DNA of 64,000 nucleotides from CBDFGN01 sp965247065 (GTDB lineage: Bacteria > Bacteroidota > Bacteroidia > Cytophagales > Cyclobacteriaceae), in assembly GCA_965247065.1 (NCBI GenBank), contig CBDFGN010000006.1, positions 3,844,001 through 3,908,000 of the forward strand, written 5' to 3'. Of this stretch, positions 28,210-37,388 are shown one piece after another. How positions within the stretch are numbered: position 1 is the stretch's first letter; the number at the start of each line of letters is the position of its first letter. Below the pieces are notes generated by a model. It ran no database searches. It was not told the DNA's origin and saw only the letters and a list, made by a program, of their open reading frames with translations. A program made the translations under genes and the position numbers.

Positions 28210-30066
28210 TTGACATGCCCTGGAAGAGGGAGCGCTCTCATTCCAATACCATTTATTGCGTTTCTTTTAGGTACTTCCTTTAGTTGCTCGTCTCCCTCCA
28301 ATCAGGACGAACCCATGGCTAGTCCAGTCAGTCAACCGGAAGATAAGATTATTGTTTATCAAATAATGACCCGGCTCTTTGGTAACCAAAACACCAATAA
28401 TCAGGATTACGGAACCATCGAGGAAAACGGGGTAGGCAAATTCAATGACGTCAATATTGCCGCATTGACGCAACTTAAAAAGCTCGGGTGCACCCACATA
28501 TGGTATACCGGAGTGATCGAGCACGCGGTGCTTAATGATTACACCCAGTTTGGCATTTCTTTGGATAACGCCAACGTGGTCAAAGGCCGGGCCGGGTCTC
28601 CCTACGCCATAAAGGATTATTACGACGTCAATCCCGATCTAGCCCTGGATGTTGATCGGCGAATGGAGGAGTTTGAGGATCTGATAGATAGAACCCACCA
28701 ACAGGGGCTCAAGGTCCTGATTGATTTTGTACCCAATCACGTAGCCAGGGCCTATGGCTCCGTCTCTAAACCTGAAGGAATCGAAGATCTGGGTGAAGGG
28801 GATGATACTTCGGTTTCTTTTAGCCCAAACAACGACTATTATTACTTGCCGGGTGAGGAATTTAAAGTTCCTCCTGCTTACGATCCACTTGGACCGGACA
28901 ATGCTTTCCCTACCGAGAGGGTGAAATACGTTGAAAGACCTGCGAAAGCAACCGGAAACAATATCTTTAAAGCCAGCCCAAGTATAGACGATTGGTTTGA
29001 GACAGTCAAATTGAATTACGGGGTTGATTATGTAAATGGAAAGAAGAAATACTTCGATCCCATTCCTTCTTCCTGGCTCAAACTCCATGATATTCTGGAT
29101 TTCTGGACTCGAAAAGGGATAGATGGATTTCGCTGCGATTTTGTTCAATTCACGCCGGTGGAATTTTGGAGTTGGGTAATACCCAAGATTAAGTCCAATA
29201 ACCCCGAGATTCTATTCATTGCCGAGATCTATATTCCGGAAGTGTATACTGATTATCTCAAGATCGGTCATTTCGATTACCTCTACGACAAGGTCCAGCT
29301 TTACGACACCCTTAGAAACATTCTTCAAGGTAGCGCATCCCCGGAGGCCATTACCCAGGTGCAACAAGCCCTTGCGGATATTGATCGCCACATGATACGC
29401 TTCCTGGAAAACCATGATGAGCAACGTATTGCTTCCCCTTTCTTTGCCGATGATGCGAATAAAGCCCGGCCGGCAATGCTGGTCACCGCAGCTCTTGGAA
29501 GTGGTCCGGTGCTAATTTACTTTGGCCAGGAAGTGGGGGAGCCCGGAGCGGGTAAGGAAGGCTTTCAAAGTGACGATGGTCGTACCACCATCTTCGATTA
29601 CTGGGGCGTTCCGGAGCACCAAAAGTGGATGAATGCCGGAAAATTTGATGGGATGCTGCTGAGTCCGAACCAAAGGGATCTTCGTACCTTTTATTCGAAT
29701 TTGCTAAATGCATGTAATCAATATGAAGCCCTCTTCCGGGGGAAGTTCATGGACCTCAACCAATATCATCGCACCGAGACCTATGAGGGCTATAGCCCAA
29801 CAGTATACGCTTGGGGCCGATTTACAACTGAACAACAAATGATCCTGGTCACCAATTTTGAATCCGGATTATCAACTGAATGTCATCTCCGGGTCCCGGA
29901 GGCTGCCGGTCGGATCATGGGGTTCGATTCTCAGGGAGGTTTTTCGCTACGTGACGTCCTCAACCCGGAAACAGAACCTTTGGGCGTTGAAGATTTAAGC
30001 AAAGGTGTGCAGTTCACCATCGAACCTTTGGCCTGCCACATATTTCTGGTTGAACCTAGTGGTTAG
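28210..30066 (+). CDS. GH13 alpha-amylase-family glycoside hydrolase, lipoprotein
   Basis: The 618-aa enzyme has a lipoprotein signal (IAFLLGTSFSC) and the four GH13 regions: DFVPNHV (region I), GFRCDFVQ with the nucleophile Asp (II), FIAEIYIP with the acid Glu (III) and ENHDEQR with the third Asp (IV). The (beta/alpha)8 barrel starts at IIVYQIMTRLFG. GH13 enzymes cut or transfer alpha-glucans such as starch, glycogen or maltodextrin. The start must be TTG at 28210, because no ATG or GTG lies between the upstream in-frame stop (28180-28182) and the signal peptide. It is probably attached to the outer membrane or periplasmic. Confidence 0.9.
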   Translation: MTCPGRGSALIPIPFIAFLLGTSFSCSSPSNQDEPMASPVSQPEDKIIVYQIMTRLFGNQNTNNQDYGTIEENGVGKFNDVNIAALTQLKKLGCTHIWYTGVIEHAVLNDYTQFGISLDNANVVKGRAGSPYAIKDYYDVNPDLALDVDRRMEEFEDLIDRTHQQGLKVLIDFVPNHVARAYGSVSKPEGIEDLGEGDDTSVSFSPNNDYYYLPGEEFKVPPAYDPLGPDNAFPTERVKYVERPAKATGNNIFKASPSIDDWFETVKLNYGVDYVNGKKKYFDPIPSSWLKLHDILDFWTRKGIDGFRCDFVQFTPVEFWSWVIPKIKSNNPEILFIAEIYIPEVYTDYLKIGHFDYLYDKVQLYDTLRNILQGSASPEAITQVQQALADIDRHMIRFLENHDEQRIASPFFADDANKARPAMLVTAALGSGPVLIYFGQEVGEPGAGKEGFQSDDGRTTIFDYWGVPEHQKWMNAGKFDGMLLSPNQRDLRTFYSNLLNACNQYEALFRGKFMDLNQYHRTETYEGYSPTVYAWGRFTTEQQMILVTNFESGLSTECHLRVPEAAGRIMGFDSQGGFSLRDVLNPETEPLGVEDLSKGVQFTIEPLACHIFLVEPSG

Positions 30067-30213
30067 CTTGTACAAATATTATACTTGATTGATCTGATCA
30101 CCGTTTTAGTTGTTGGAGAATTGGCTGCAATTGCCCTAATCCCGGGAAGTGGGCTAAAAGTTTCCAATGTGGCATGAGAATTGGTGATTCCAGGCTAATA
30201 AAACCAGTGCACC

Positions 30214-32700
30214 ATTAAGAAGGCTATCTTAATCGGATTCGTTGCTATTGTTTTGATTCTGAGTGCCGCAATTGGCAGTCTAATTCTCTATCAGGATCGC
30301 ATTATTTCTCTTTTCTGGTCCGAGATTAACAAGTCCCTGAAGTACCCGGTTGAAGCAAGGAAGATCCGAACTTCCTTCTGGACTAATTTCCCCAATCTTT
30401 CTGTTGTTTTGGAAGAAGTCAAAATCACAGCACCTGATTTCTCCCTGGTAGATCCGGTTTTCACGGCTAGTAAGGTGTATTGCGAATTAAGTTTGTTGGA
30501 GCTGATGACCAACCATCTTCGCATAAAAAACATCCAGGCCCGGGACGGGGGATTGGGTCTCCTGATCAACGAGGGGGGCAAAGGCAATTACTTTATTCTT
30601 AAAAAGAACTCCAAAGCATCTACCGGCAAGACAGTTCATCTGCCCAATCTAGAATTGATCAACTTCAGTCTTTCTTTTAGCGACCACAGGACCGATCTTA
30701 TCATGGCATTTGAGATTGAGGCAATCCGATCTTCAGTTCTCTATGCGGAGCCGGAAGTTTTTTTCTCGGTGAGCGGAAACCTGGTCGGTAAATTCCTGGG
30801 GTTGGGAGGATTAGAATTTGAAGGCGATAAACCTATTGAACTCGATGCCAATTTAAAGTACAACAGGCAAACTCATATCCTTGAAATCAGTCCATCATCG
30901 GTATCGATTAGTAAATCGTTGTTTGAGATCAAAGGCACCTATCAGATCGATGAATCCCGAGATCTTGAAATGACCATTGACGCCCGGAAAACAGACCTTC
31001 TAAGCCTAATTTCCTTACTTCCGGAAAAATATTCCGTGCCTTTAGAGGCCTACGAAAGCCAGGGGGAAGTTCTTTTCAGGGCCGAAATTTCGGGAGCGCT
31101 AGCTGATCCTCAACCAGCTCAACTAGAAGTGCGTTTTCGGGGTGATGACGTCTCATTTTTTCATCCCGATTACCAAACACGGATCGAGGAACTGTCTTTT
31201 GCAGGCTCGTTTCAAAATGGCGTGCGCAGCAACCTTGAATCTACGAGCTTTTCCATTAAAGAGATGAGCGGCAAACTGGGAAATCGGGGATTTACCGGGT
31301 CCCTCGAGTTAGTGGATCTCAGCAATCCTCATATTTCGCTGAGACTCGAAACCGAACAAGAATTGGAGAAGCTGCTTGACTTTTATCCGGTGGAGAAGTT
31401 GAAGCAAGCCAAAGGTAATCTGCAAATTGACATTACGCTTGACGGCCGATTGAATGACTTGAAGGATGTAAAAACCGCCACCAATTTCTCGACTTCAGGA
31501 CAATTGTCCTTGAAGAAAGTATCCCTTCAACTTGATAACATTGCCCATCCGTTTGAAGCGTTGAATGGAGATCTGATATTCAACAAAAATGATCTGGCGA
31601 TTTCAGACCTTCATGGCCATTGGGGTCAAACGGATTTTCTGGTATCCGGACTATTCAAGAACGTGCTTCGCTATCTGTTTTTTGAGAACCAGCAGTTGGT
31701 GATCCAGGCCCAATTAGACTCGAAAGTGGTTGAACTCGAGGAAATTCTAAGCTCTGGGCCTGGGGAAAACGAGGAGTATCAGCTAAACATCTCTCCCGAT
31801 ATTGAAATAGTGCTGGACTGCCAGGTAGCTCACCTGATCTTTCAGAGATTCAGTGGCCGAGATTTCAAAGGAGAAATACTTATACAGGATCAGACTATAT
31901 CAGCCCCAAACCTGAGCTTCAAATCAGCTGGAGGTAAGGTGAGGGCGGCAGTCGAAGCTACAGCTGGAATCAGAATAGATGCCCAACACTCCGGCCAAAC
32001 ATGGATTCATTCAAGGTCCTCCGTTGAAGGAATTTACATCGACAGCGTATTTTATGTTTTCAAAAACTTCAACCAGGATTTCCTGGTGGACTCTCATTTG
32101 GAAGGACAGATCGACGCCGATTTGAACACGATGTTCGTCCTGGACGAAAAACTGAGACTTATTGCTCAGACTCTTTTTTCCGAGGTAAGCTTTTCTATCC
32201 GGGAGGGTGAACTTAATGATTTCGAGCCTATGGAAAAACTTACCAAATACATTAAGCACGGCGATTTAAGTAGGCTCAAATTTTCCGAGCTTAAAAATAA
32301 CTTGATCATCCAAGACCGAACTGTATTCATCCCGAAAATGGAAATTCATTCCAACGTCTCCAATATTAGCATACAAGGTAGTCACACCTTCAATCAGCTG
32401 ATCGATTATAAATTAAAAGTTCCTTTGAGCAATAAACCCAAAAAAGAACAGGATGAGATGTTCGGGGCCATCGAGGAGGATGCCTCAGGCAGGGCGAATT
32501 TGTTCCTTACAATAAAAGGGACAACCGACGATTACAAAATAGCATATGATAAGAGGGCCGTAGCCCACAAGATCAAGGAAGACATCAAAGGAGAAGGACA
32601 GGAACTGGTGGAGACCTTCAAGGAGAAGGGGAAGAAAGAGGAAGCCGAGGTGGTCCTGGAGGAAGATGAATTTTTTGATTTTGAAGAAGATGATCACTGA
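30214..32700 (+). CDS. AsmA-like protein, probable non-standard ATT start
   Basis: This protein of about 828 aa has an N-terminal membrane anchor (KKAILIGFVAIVLILSAAIGSLIL) and a long series of beta-rich AsmA-type repeats (ISLRLETEQ, LKQAKGNLQIDITLDGRL), then the conserved C-terminal KYIKHGDLSRLKFSELKNNL and IQGSHTFNQLIDYKLKVPLS. The tail is strongly acidic. AsmA-like proteins bridge inner and outer membranes and help lipid transport or outer-membrane biogenesis. The first ordinary start codon is TTG at 30253, which would cut the anchor in half. In-frame ATT at 30214 directly precedes AAG AAG as in M-K-K starts, so ATT is the more likely start unless a base is wrong. Confidence 0.82.
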   Translation: MKKAILIGFVAIVLILSAAIGSLILYQDRIISLFWSEINKSLKYPVEARKIRTSFWTNFPNLSVVLEEVKITAPDFSLVDPVFTASKVYCELSLLELMTNHLRIKNIQARDGGLGLLINEGGKGNYFILKKNSKASTGKTVHLPNLELINFSLSFSDHRTDLIMAFEIEAIRSSVLYAEPEVFFSVSGNLVGKFLGLGGLEFEGDKPIELDANLKYNRQTHILEISPSSVSISKSLFEIKGTYQIDESRDLEMTIDARKTDLLSLISLLPEKYSVPLEAYESQGEVLFRAEISGALADPQPAQLEVRFRGDDVSFFHPDYQTRIEELSFAGSFQNGVRSNLESTSFSIKEMSGKLGNRGFTGSLELVDLSNPHISLRLETEQELEKLLDFYPVEKLKQAKGNLQIDITLDGRLNDLKDVKTATNFSTSGQLSLKKVSLQLDNIAHPFEALNGDLIFNKNDLAISDLHGHWGQTDFLVSGLFKNVLRYLFFENQQLVIQAQLDSKVVELEEILSSGPGENEEYQLNISPDIEIVLDCQVAHLIFQRFSGRDFKGEILIQDQTISAPNLSFKSAGGKVRAAVEATAGIRIDAQHSGQTWIHSRSSVEGIYIDSVFYVFKNFNQDFLVDSHLEGQIDADLNTMFVLDEKLRLIAQTLFSEVSFSIREGELNDFEPMEKLTKYIKHGDLSRLKFSELKNNLIIQDRTVFIPKMEIHSNVSNISIQGSHTFNQLIDYKLKVPLSNKPKKEQDEMFGAIEEDASGRANLFLTIKGTTDDYKIAYDKRAVAHKIKEDIKGEGQELVETFKEKGKKEEAEVVLEEDEFFDFEEDDH

Positions 32701-32771
32701 TCAGCTTGGGAGCTCGATAGGTTAGTAGGGTTGGCAGGTTAAAGTCTAAACCATACTCACCTACCACCCTA

Positions 32772-34061
32772 TCACTTACCAATTATCCCTTGTACAGCTT
32801 CTTCGAGCCTCATCCCCCTCGAACCCTTTACCAATACCGTAGATTCACTGAAGTCAAAATCCCTCAAAGTAGTTGTCAGTTCCTCCCTGGATCCAAAGTA
32901 ATGAGAAACAGGACATTCCCTGGCCGCAAACTGCATCAGTTCCCCACATAAGAATACTGCATCCAAATCCAGGGCCGTGAGTTTTTTTCCAAGCAGCCGG
33001 TGGTCCTCTTCCGCCTGATCTCCCAATTCCAGCATGTCCCCCAAGATCACGGCCTTCTTTCTCGCCTCGAGGGATAGCAAGCTTTCCAGGGCCGCAATCA
33101 TCGAACTGGGATTGGCATTGTAAGCGTCCATGATCCATGTAGTTGATCCCTGCGTGATGATTTGGGACCTATTATCAGAAGGTGTGAAACGAGCTACGGC
33201 TTGACCGGCTAGTTTGGAATCGACTTCAAAGAATTTTCCCAGGCAAAAGGCGGCAGCGATGTTCTCAAAATTATAGCGACCAATCAACTTGGTATTGATT
33301 TCGGCTCCACTCTCAATTCTAATCGACAGGAAGGGCTCCACTGATATCAATTCGCAGAAATAGAAGTCGCCCTTATTTGGATAAAGAATTGGGTCAGCGA
33401 ATCTCTTGGCCATATTATGCAATATCTCCTGACTGGAGTTTATAAACACCCTCCCGCCATTGGCTCTGAGGTACTGGTATAGCTCACTTTTTCCACGTAT
33501 CACCCCATCCATGCCCCCAAAACCTTCTGTGTGTGCTTTCCCTATATTGGTTATCAAGCCATGGGTGGGTTTCGCCATTTCACACAGGGCAGCGATTTCC
33601 CCAAGGTGGTTAGCCCCCATTTCAACGATCGCCATTTCATGATGATCTCTTAACTCCAGCAGCGTTAGCGGAACCCCAATGTGATTATTCAAATTGCCCT
33701 TTGTCGCCAGACATTCAAACTTTTGAGACAAGACGGCATTTATCAACTCTTTAGTGGTAGTCTTACCATTTGACCCTGTAAGACCGATTACCGGAATGTC
33801 GATTTGCTCACGATGATGCTTTCCAAGTTTTTGAAGAAATCCCAAACTGTTGTCCACCAACACCATAGCCTCATCCTCGTAGTAGACCGGATCATCCACT
33901 ATCGCCAAACGCGCGCCCTTCTTTAGTGCCTCGGCAGCATAGCCACTCCCGTTAAAGTTTGGCCCACCAAGGCCAATGAAAATCGAATTCTCGTGAACGT
34001 TCCGGCTGTCTGTGGTTACTCCTGAACTCAGAAGAAATTCAGAATAAACTTTGTCGATCAT
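32772..34061 (-). CDS. murF: UDP-N-acetylmuramoyl-tripeptide--D-alanyl-D-alanine ligase
   Basis: The 429-aa Mur ligase shows TDSRNVHENSIFIGL (UDP-MurNAc binding), the P-loop LTGSNGKTTTKELINAVL, VEMGANHLGEI with the carbamylated-Lys region nearby, ITNIGKAHTEGFGG, NFENIAAAFCLG and WIMDAYNANPSSM. MurF adds D-Ala-D-Ala to UDP-MurNAc-tripeptide in the cytoplasm, the last soluble step of peptidoglycan precursor synthesis. Length and motif order are normal for the Bacteroidota enzyme. It stands alone here rather than in a dcw cluster. Confidence 0.95.
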   Translation of the reverse strand: MIDKVYSEFLLSSGVTTDSRNVHENSIFIGLGGPNFNGSGYAAEALKKGARLAIVDDPVYYEDEAMVLVDNSLGFLQKLGKHHREQIDIPVIGLTGSNGKTTTKELINAVLSQKFECLATKGNLNNHIGVPLTLLELRDHHEMAIVEMGANHLGEIAALCEMAKPTHGLITNIGKAHTEGFGGMDGVIRGKSELYQYLRANGGRVFINSSQEILHNMAKRFADPILYPNKGDFYFCELISVEPFLSIRIESGAEINTKLIGRYNFENIAAAFCLGKFFEVDSKLAGQAVARFTPSDNRSQIITQGSTTWIMDAYNANPSSMIAALESLLSLEARKKAVILGDMLELGDQAEEDHRLLGKKLTALDLDAVFLCGELMQFAARECPVSHYFGSREELTTTLRDFDFSESTVLVKGSRGMRLEEAVQGIIGK

Positions 34062-34212
34062 ACGTTAACAAGATAGATAACAGGTCAGGAAAATTAAACA
34101 AATCGGGTAGTTTTGCGATTATCGAATAGAAGGGGTATAAGATGATGCGCTGGCAGGGAGAAATTCTAACATTTGATTTTGCAGGATACAATTGATTTTC
34201 CGCTTCGGTTGA

Positions 34213-34500
34213 ATTACCCCCTTATGCTGGGCGGACGTGCTTGAAACCCATTCGCGAGGCTGGGATCGAGCAGTTGTACGTCAGAGTTATATTTCAAACG
34301 CAGCAATTCCCTACCAAAACCTCTCTAATGCCAGAATCGAGATCTTCTCTGTACTGGGGCAAAAAATTCTTCAGGAAACTTCCATAAAAGGCAACGAAGA
34401 GCACACATTGGACGTTAGAAACCTTCCCGGTGGGATATATTTAATCCAGGGAAAGGGGCAAACCAGCCGAATCGTTCAAAAACTGATAATTCAGAGGTAG
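34213..34500 (+). pseudogene. orphan T9SS C-terminal sorting domain (cargo-protein remnant)
   Basis: From about 34300 the frame reads NARIEIFSVLGQKILQETS, then HTLDVRNLPGGIYLIQG and SRIVQKLIIQR with TAG. This is the C-terminal half of a type A T9SS sorting domain (I-F-x-x-L-G-Q, then L-x-G-I-Y-x-x, then final K-L-I-x). Intact cargo proteins have hundreds of residues before it, plus an NP motif. Here the frame is closed upstream by a TGA at 34210, with about 25 non-family codons before the domain. A GTG at 34237 could start a short product without signal peptide. It is best read as the tail of a lost secreted protein, and it implies that the genome has or had a T9SS. Confidence 0.65.
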
Positions 34501-34895
34501 TGCAAGTATTGATCCATATCGAGGCAAACAGTCTGACCCAGATACCAGTTCATAATCCAGTGATTGAGTGGACCCGAAAGACTCATCCCGCTGTTACCAC
34601 ATTCGATTTAAGTACTCTAGCTCAGACTTCAGTAGCCGCGTACGCCATGGACCTTATCAAACAAGCGGATCAGATCATGCTGATCATCGAAATCAAGATC
34701 GAAAAAAATATGCAACTTATACAACAGTTTATCCAAGCTACCATGGGGTTGGAGGGCAAGTCCGTTAAACTGGTTGTAAACGGCAAAAACGCCAGGGAAA
34801 TGGCGAAAGATTTTCAGGTTCAGAATAGATTGCATAACCTACCTGCTCAAGGGCAAAAAAAGCTCATCCGGGAGTTTTTCTCAAACAAGGCCTAA
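34500..34895 (+). CDS. conserved-looking protein of unknown function
   Basis: The 131-aa frame starts at GTG 34500, which overlaps the last base of the preceding stop. The product reads VLIHIEANSLTQIPVHNPVIEW, DLSTLAQTSVAAYAMDLIK, then an amphipathic IKQADQIMLIIEIKIEKNMQ and VKLVVNGKNAREMAKDFQ. The regular alternation of strands and helices suggests a small alpha/beta cytoplasmic protein, and no signal peptide is present. I do not recognise the family. Its last four bases overlap the stop of the convergent omega-amidase gene. Confidence 0.55.
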   Translation: MQVLIHIEANSLTQIPVHNPVIEWTRKTHPAVTTFDLSTLAQTSVAAYAMDLIKQADQIMLIIEIKIEKNMQLIQQFIQATMGLEGKSVKLVVNGKNAREMAKDFQVQNRLHNLPAQGQKKLIREFFSNKA

Positions 34896-35689
34896 GAATT
34901 CAAGAACTTTATAGGGTCGGCATCCAGGTGCGCTGGAAATTTTTGGCGGTACTTCGTAAGGCTGCTTGGGGCCAAGGTCACTACTTTTATTGCTTCATCC
35001 TCACCCAACTCAGCGAGAGCAGATCCCTTAAAGTCAATAACCGCGGAATGTCCGCAGTAATCAATTCCCAAACCATCTGGTCCAATGCGGTTCAGACCTA
35101 CCGAGTAACTTAGGTTTTCCACTGCCCGCGCCCGCAAAAGGATGTCCCAGGCGCTAACCCGGGCAGCAGGCCAGTTGGCAACATAAAGCAAGAGATCATA
35201 TCGAAAACCACCGTCGTCAGGGTCCAGATTCCGGCTCCAAGATGGGAAACGCAGGTCGTAGCAGATCAATGGGCAAAGCTTCCAGCCCTTAAGTTCTGTG
35301 ACCAGCAACGAGTTGCCAGGGGTAAAATAGTGGTGCTCTTCAGCCATCCTGAAAAGGTGCCGTTTGTCATAAAGTAGACCGGAACCATTAGGATCCATCC
35401 AAATCAAGCGGTTGAAATACTGTCCGTCCTGTTTGACGATGTAGCTTCCAGTTACAACCGCTTTGGTTTGGGCCGCCTGCTGCTTAAGCCATTTGAAAGT
35501 CTTCCCTCCCATCGGTTCGGCTAGCTTTTCAGCCTCCATGGTAAACCCGGTGTTAAACATTTCCGGCAGGATGATCAGGTCCACACTTTGGTCGATTTGC
35601 CAAATCTTCTCCTCAAACATGGCCAAATTGGCCTCAATCTCGTGCCAGTGGACATTGCATTGTACCAGGGCAATGGTTAGATCTTGCAT
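34892..35689 (-). CDS. omega-amidase / carbon-nitrogen hydrolase (YafV-like)
   Basis: The 265-aa nitrilase-superfamily protein has the catalytic triad: Glu in LIILPEMFNTGF, Lys in LLYDKRHLFRM and Cys in PLICYDLRFPSWSR. The family hydrolyses the amide of 2-oxoglutaramate or 2-oxosuccinamate. Its ATG lies inside the end of the upstream aminotransferase gene (13-bp overlap), so the two are translationally coupled. Together they would make glutamine- (or methionine-) transamination effectively irreversible, as in the methionine-salvage transaminase/omega-amidase pair. Confidence 0.88.
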   Translation of the reverse strand: MQDLTIALVQCNVHWHEIEANLAMFEEKIWQIDQSVDLIILPEMFNTGFTMEAEKLAEPMGGKTFKWLKQQAAQTKAVVTGSYIVKQDGQYFNRLIWMDPNGSGLLYDKRHLFRMAEEHHYFTPGNSLLVTELKGWKLCPLICYDLRFPSWSRNLDPDDGGFRYDLLLYVANWPAARVSAWDILLRARAVENLSYSVGLNRIGPDGLGIDYCGHSAVIDFKGSALAELGEDEAIKVVTLAPSSLTKYRQKFPAHLDADPIKFLNS

Positions 35690-36828
35690 AAAACTTCAGC
35701 TCCTTTGCGAAGGGTCTCGTCATTTTTTGCAAAACAAAAACGAAGGATGTGGTCATCTTGACGATCCGAATAAAAAACCGAAATGGGAATTGAGGCCACG
35801 CCATGCTCTTTAGTGATAGAGGCAGCCAGATCCCGATCATTTTGTTCGGATATTTTCCGATAAGAAAACAAATAGAAATACGTGCCCTTACTAGGGATTG
35901 GCTCAAATCGTGAACCCTTCATCAGATCAGCAAACCGGTCCCTCTTTTCCTGGTAGAATGACCCCAGGTTTTGATAATGATCTTCATCAGCAAGGTACTC
36001 AGCAATGGCATGCTGAATCGGGGTGTTTATACTGAAATTGACCCACTGATGTACTTTTCGTATTTCATCGGTTAACCAATCAGGGGCAACCGAGTAACCC
36101 ATCTTCCAACCGGTTGCGTGGAAGGTCTTACCAAACGAAAATACAGCTATCGATCTTTCCTGCAGTTCGGGATAGTTTAACACACTGCAATGTTGTTCAC
36201 CATCAAAAATTATATGTTCATAGGCTTCGTCACTCAGCACTATCAACCCATATTTTTCCGCAACAACCGCCAATTGTAGTAAATCCTGGTGGCGAAGAAT
36301 GGACCCGGTTGGATTGTGAGGAGTGTTCACAACTATCAGTCTGGTTCGCCCAGTAATCGCCTTTTCCACCCGGTCCCAGTCCACCGAGAAATCCGGTAAA
36401 GCGAGCTTCACGGGGACAACCTTGCCTCCATTAAGTTCAACACAAGGAACATAAAGATCGTAGGCTGGTTCAAAAATGACCACCTCATCCCCCGGGTGTA
36501 TTAAGGCGGTTATTGCTGCATAAATAGCCTCAGTGGCACCAGCTGTGACGATTATTTCCGTATCCGGATCAAATTCGTACCCTGATGTCTTCAACGCCTT
36601 TTGACTAATGTTTTGTCGAAGGATTGGCTCGCCCTGCATCGGTGCGTACTGGTTGTGGCCGAGCTGCATATGTTCGTGCACCAAGTCCACCAGTTCGGCG
36701 GATACTTTGAAATCAGGAAATCCCTGGGAGAGGTTTATCGCCCCATGGTCCAGGGCCATACGGGACATAATCGTGAAAATAGTTGTCTCCTGGTCGGGAA
36801 ACTTTGACTGCAATATAGAGGGATCCAA
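35677..36828 (-). CDS. PLP-dependent methionine/glutamine-type aminotransferase (YbdL-like)
   Basis: The 383-aa class I/II aminotransferase has NLSQGFPDFKVS, TAGATEAIYAAITALIHPGD, VNTPHNPTGSIL, LSDEAYEHIIFDG and the PLP lysine in FSFGKTFHATGWKMGY, followed by FYSDRQDDHILRFCFAK. The N-terminal INLSQGFPDF and the YEHI segment are typical of the methionine aminotransferase (YbdL)/kynurenine aminotransferase group. The overlap with the omega-amidase gene supports use of glutamine or methionine as amino donor. A role in methionine salvage is likely; kynurenine transamination is possible given the pathway at the window end. Confidence 0.88.
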   Translation of the reverse strand: MDPSILQSKFPDQETTIFTIMSRMALDHGAINLSQGFPDFKVSAELVDLVHEHMQLGHNQYAPMQGEPILRQNISQKALKTSGYEFDPDTEIIVTAGATEAIYAAITALIHPGDEVVIFEPAYDLYVPCVELNGGKVVPVKLALPDFSVDWDRVEKAITGRTRLIVVNTPHNPTGSILRHQDLLQLAVVAEKYGLIVLSDEAYEHIIFDGEQHCSVLNYPELQERSIAVFSFGKTFHATGWKMGYSVAPDWLTDEIRKVHQWVNFSINTPIQHAIAEYLADEDHYQNLGSFYQEKRDRFADLMKGSRFEPIPSKGTYFYLFSYRKISEQNDRDLAASITKEHGVASIPISVFYSDRQDDHILRFCFAKNDETLRKGAEVLCKI

Positions 36829-36831
36829 AAT

Positions 36832-37386
36832 CTATTTTTTGAGAGGGAACTTTATTTTGTATTCGGTTTCTATCTTCCCTTTGCTAATGTTCAGCAAGCG
36901 GCTGCGAAGTATTCTCTTTTTGAAAGCGGAAAGATAATCAGTAAAAAGTATCCCTTCAAGATGGTCGTATTCATGTTGAATGATTCGAGCCTTCATCCCG
37001 GCGTACTGCACCTGGTGCTTTTTCCAATTCTCATCGTAATAGGCAATCTTGATTTTAGGCTTACGCAAAACCTCCTCTCGTATTTCGGGAATACTCAAAC
37101 AGCCCTCCTCAAAAGGCCAATCCTCCCCGGTCTCTTTCTCAATGGAAGGATTAATGAACACGTTCCTAAAATCCTCCATTCCGTCTTCCTCAAGCCGTGA
37201 ACCATCCACAACAAACATTCGAAGGCTCTTGCTGATTTGGGGAGCTGCCAGTCCAATTCCTTTTGCTGCCTCCATCGTATCAAATAAATCCTGGCTAAGC
37301 CGCTCAATATCGAACTCATCCTTTTCAATTTCACGGGCTCGACGCTTTAGGACCGGATCCCCATAAACAACAATTGGATGAACCAT
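36832..37386 (-). CDS. def: peptide deformylase
   Basis: The 184-aa enzyme carries the three family motifs: GIGLAAPQI (motif 1), EEGCLSIPEI (motif 2, metal-binding Cys) and QHEYDHLEG (motif 3, H-E-x-x-H). It removes the formyl group from nascent proteins in the cytoplasm using Fe2+. The 2-bp gap to ruvX upstream on the same strand shows co-transcription. The C-terminal extension after FKKRILRSRL is normal for Bacteroidota deformylases. Confidence 0.96.
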   Translation of the reverse strand: MVHPIVVYGDPVLKRRAREIEKDEFDIERLSQDLFDTMEAAKGIGLAAPQISKSLRMFVVDGSRLEEDGMEDFRNVFINPSIEKETGEDWPFEEGCLSIPEIREEVLRKPKIKIAYYDENWKKHQVQYAGMKARIIQHEYDHLEGILFTDYLSAFKKRILRSRLLNISKGKIETEYKIKFPLKK

Positions 37387-37388
37387 AA

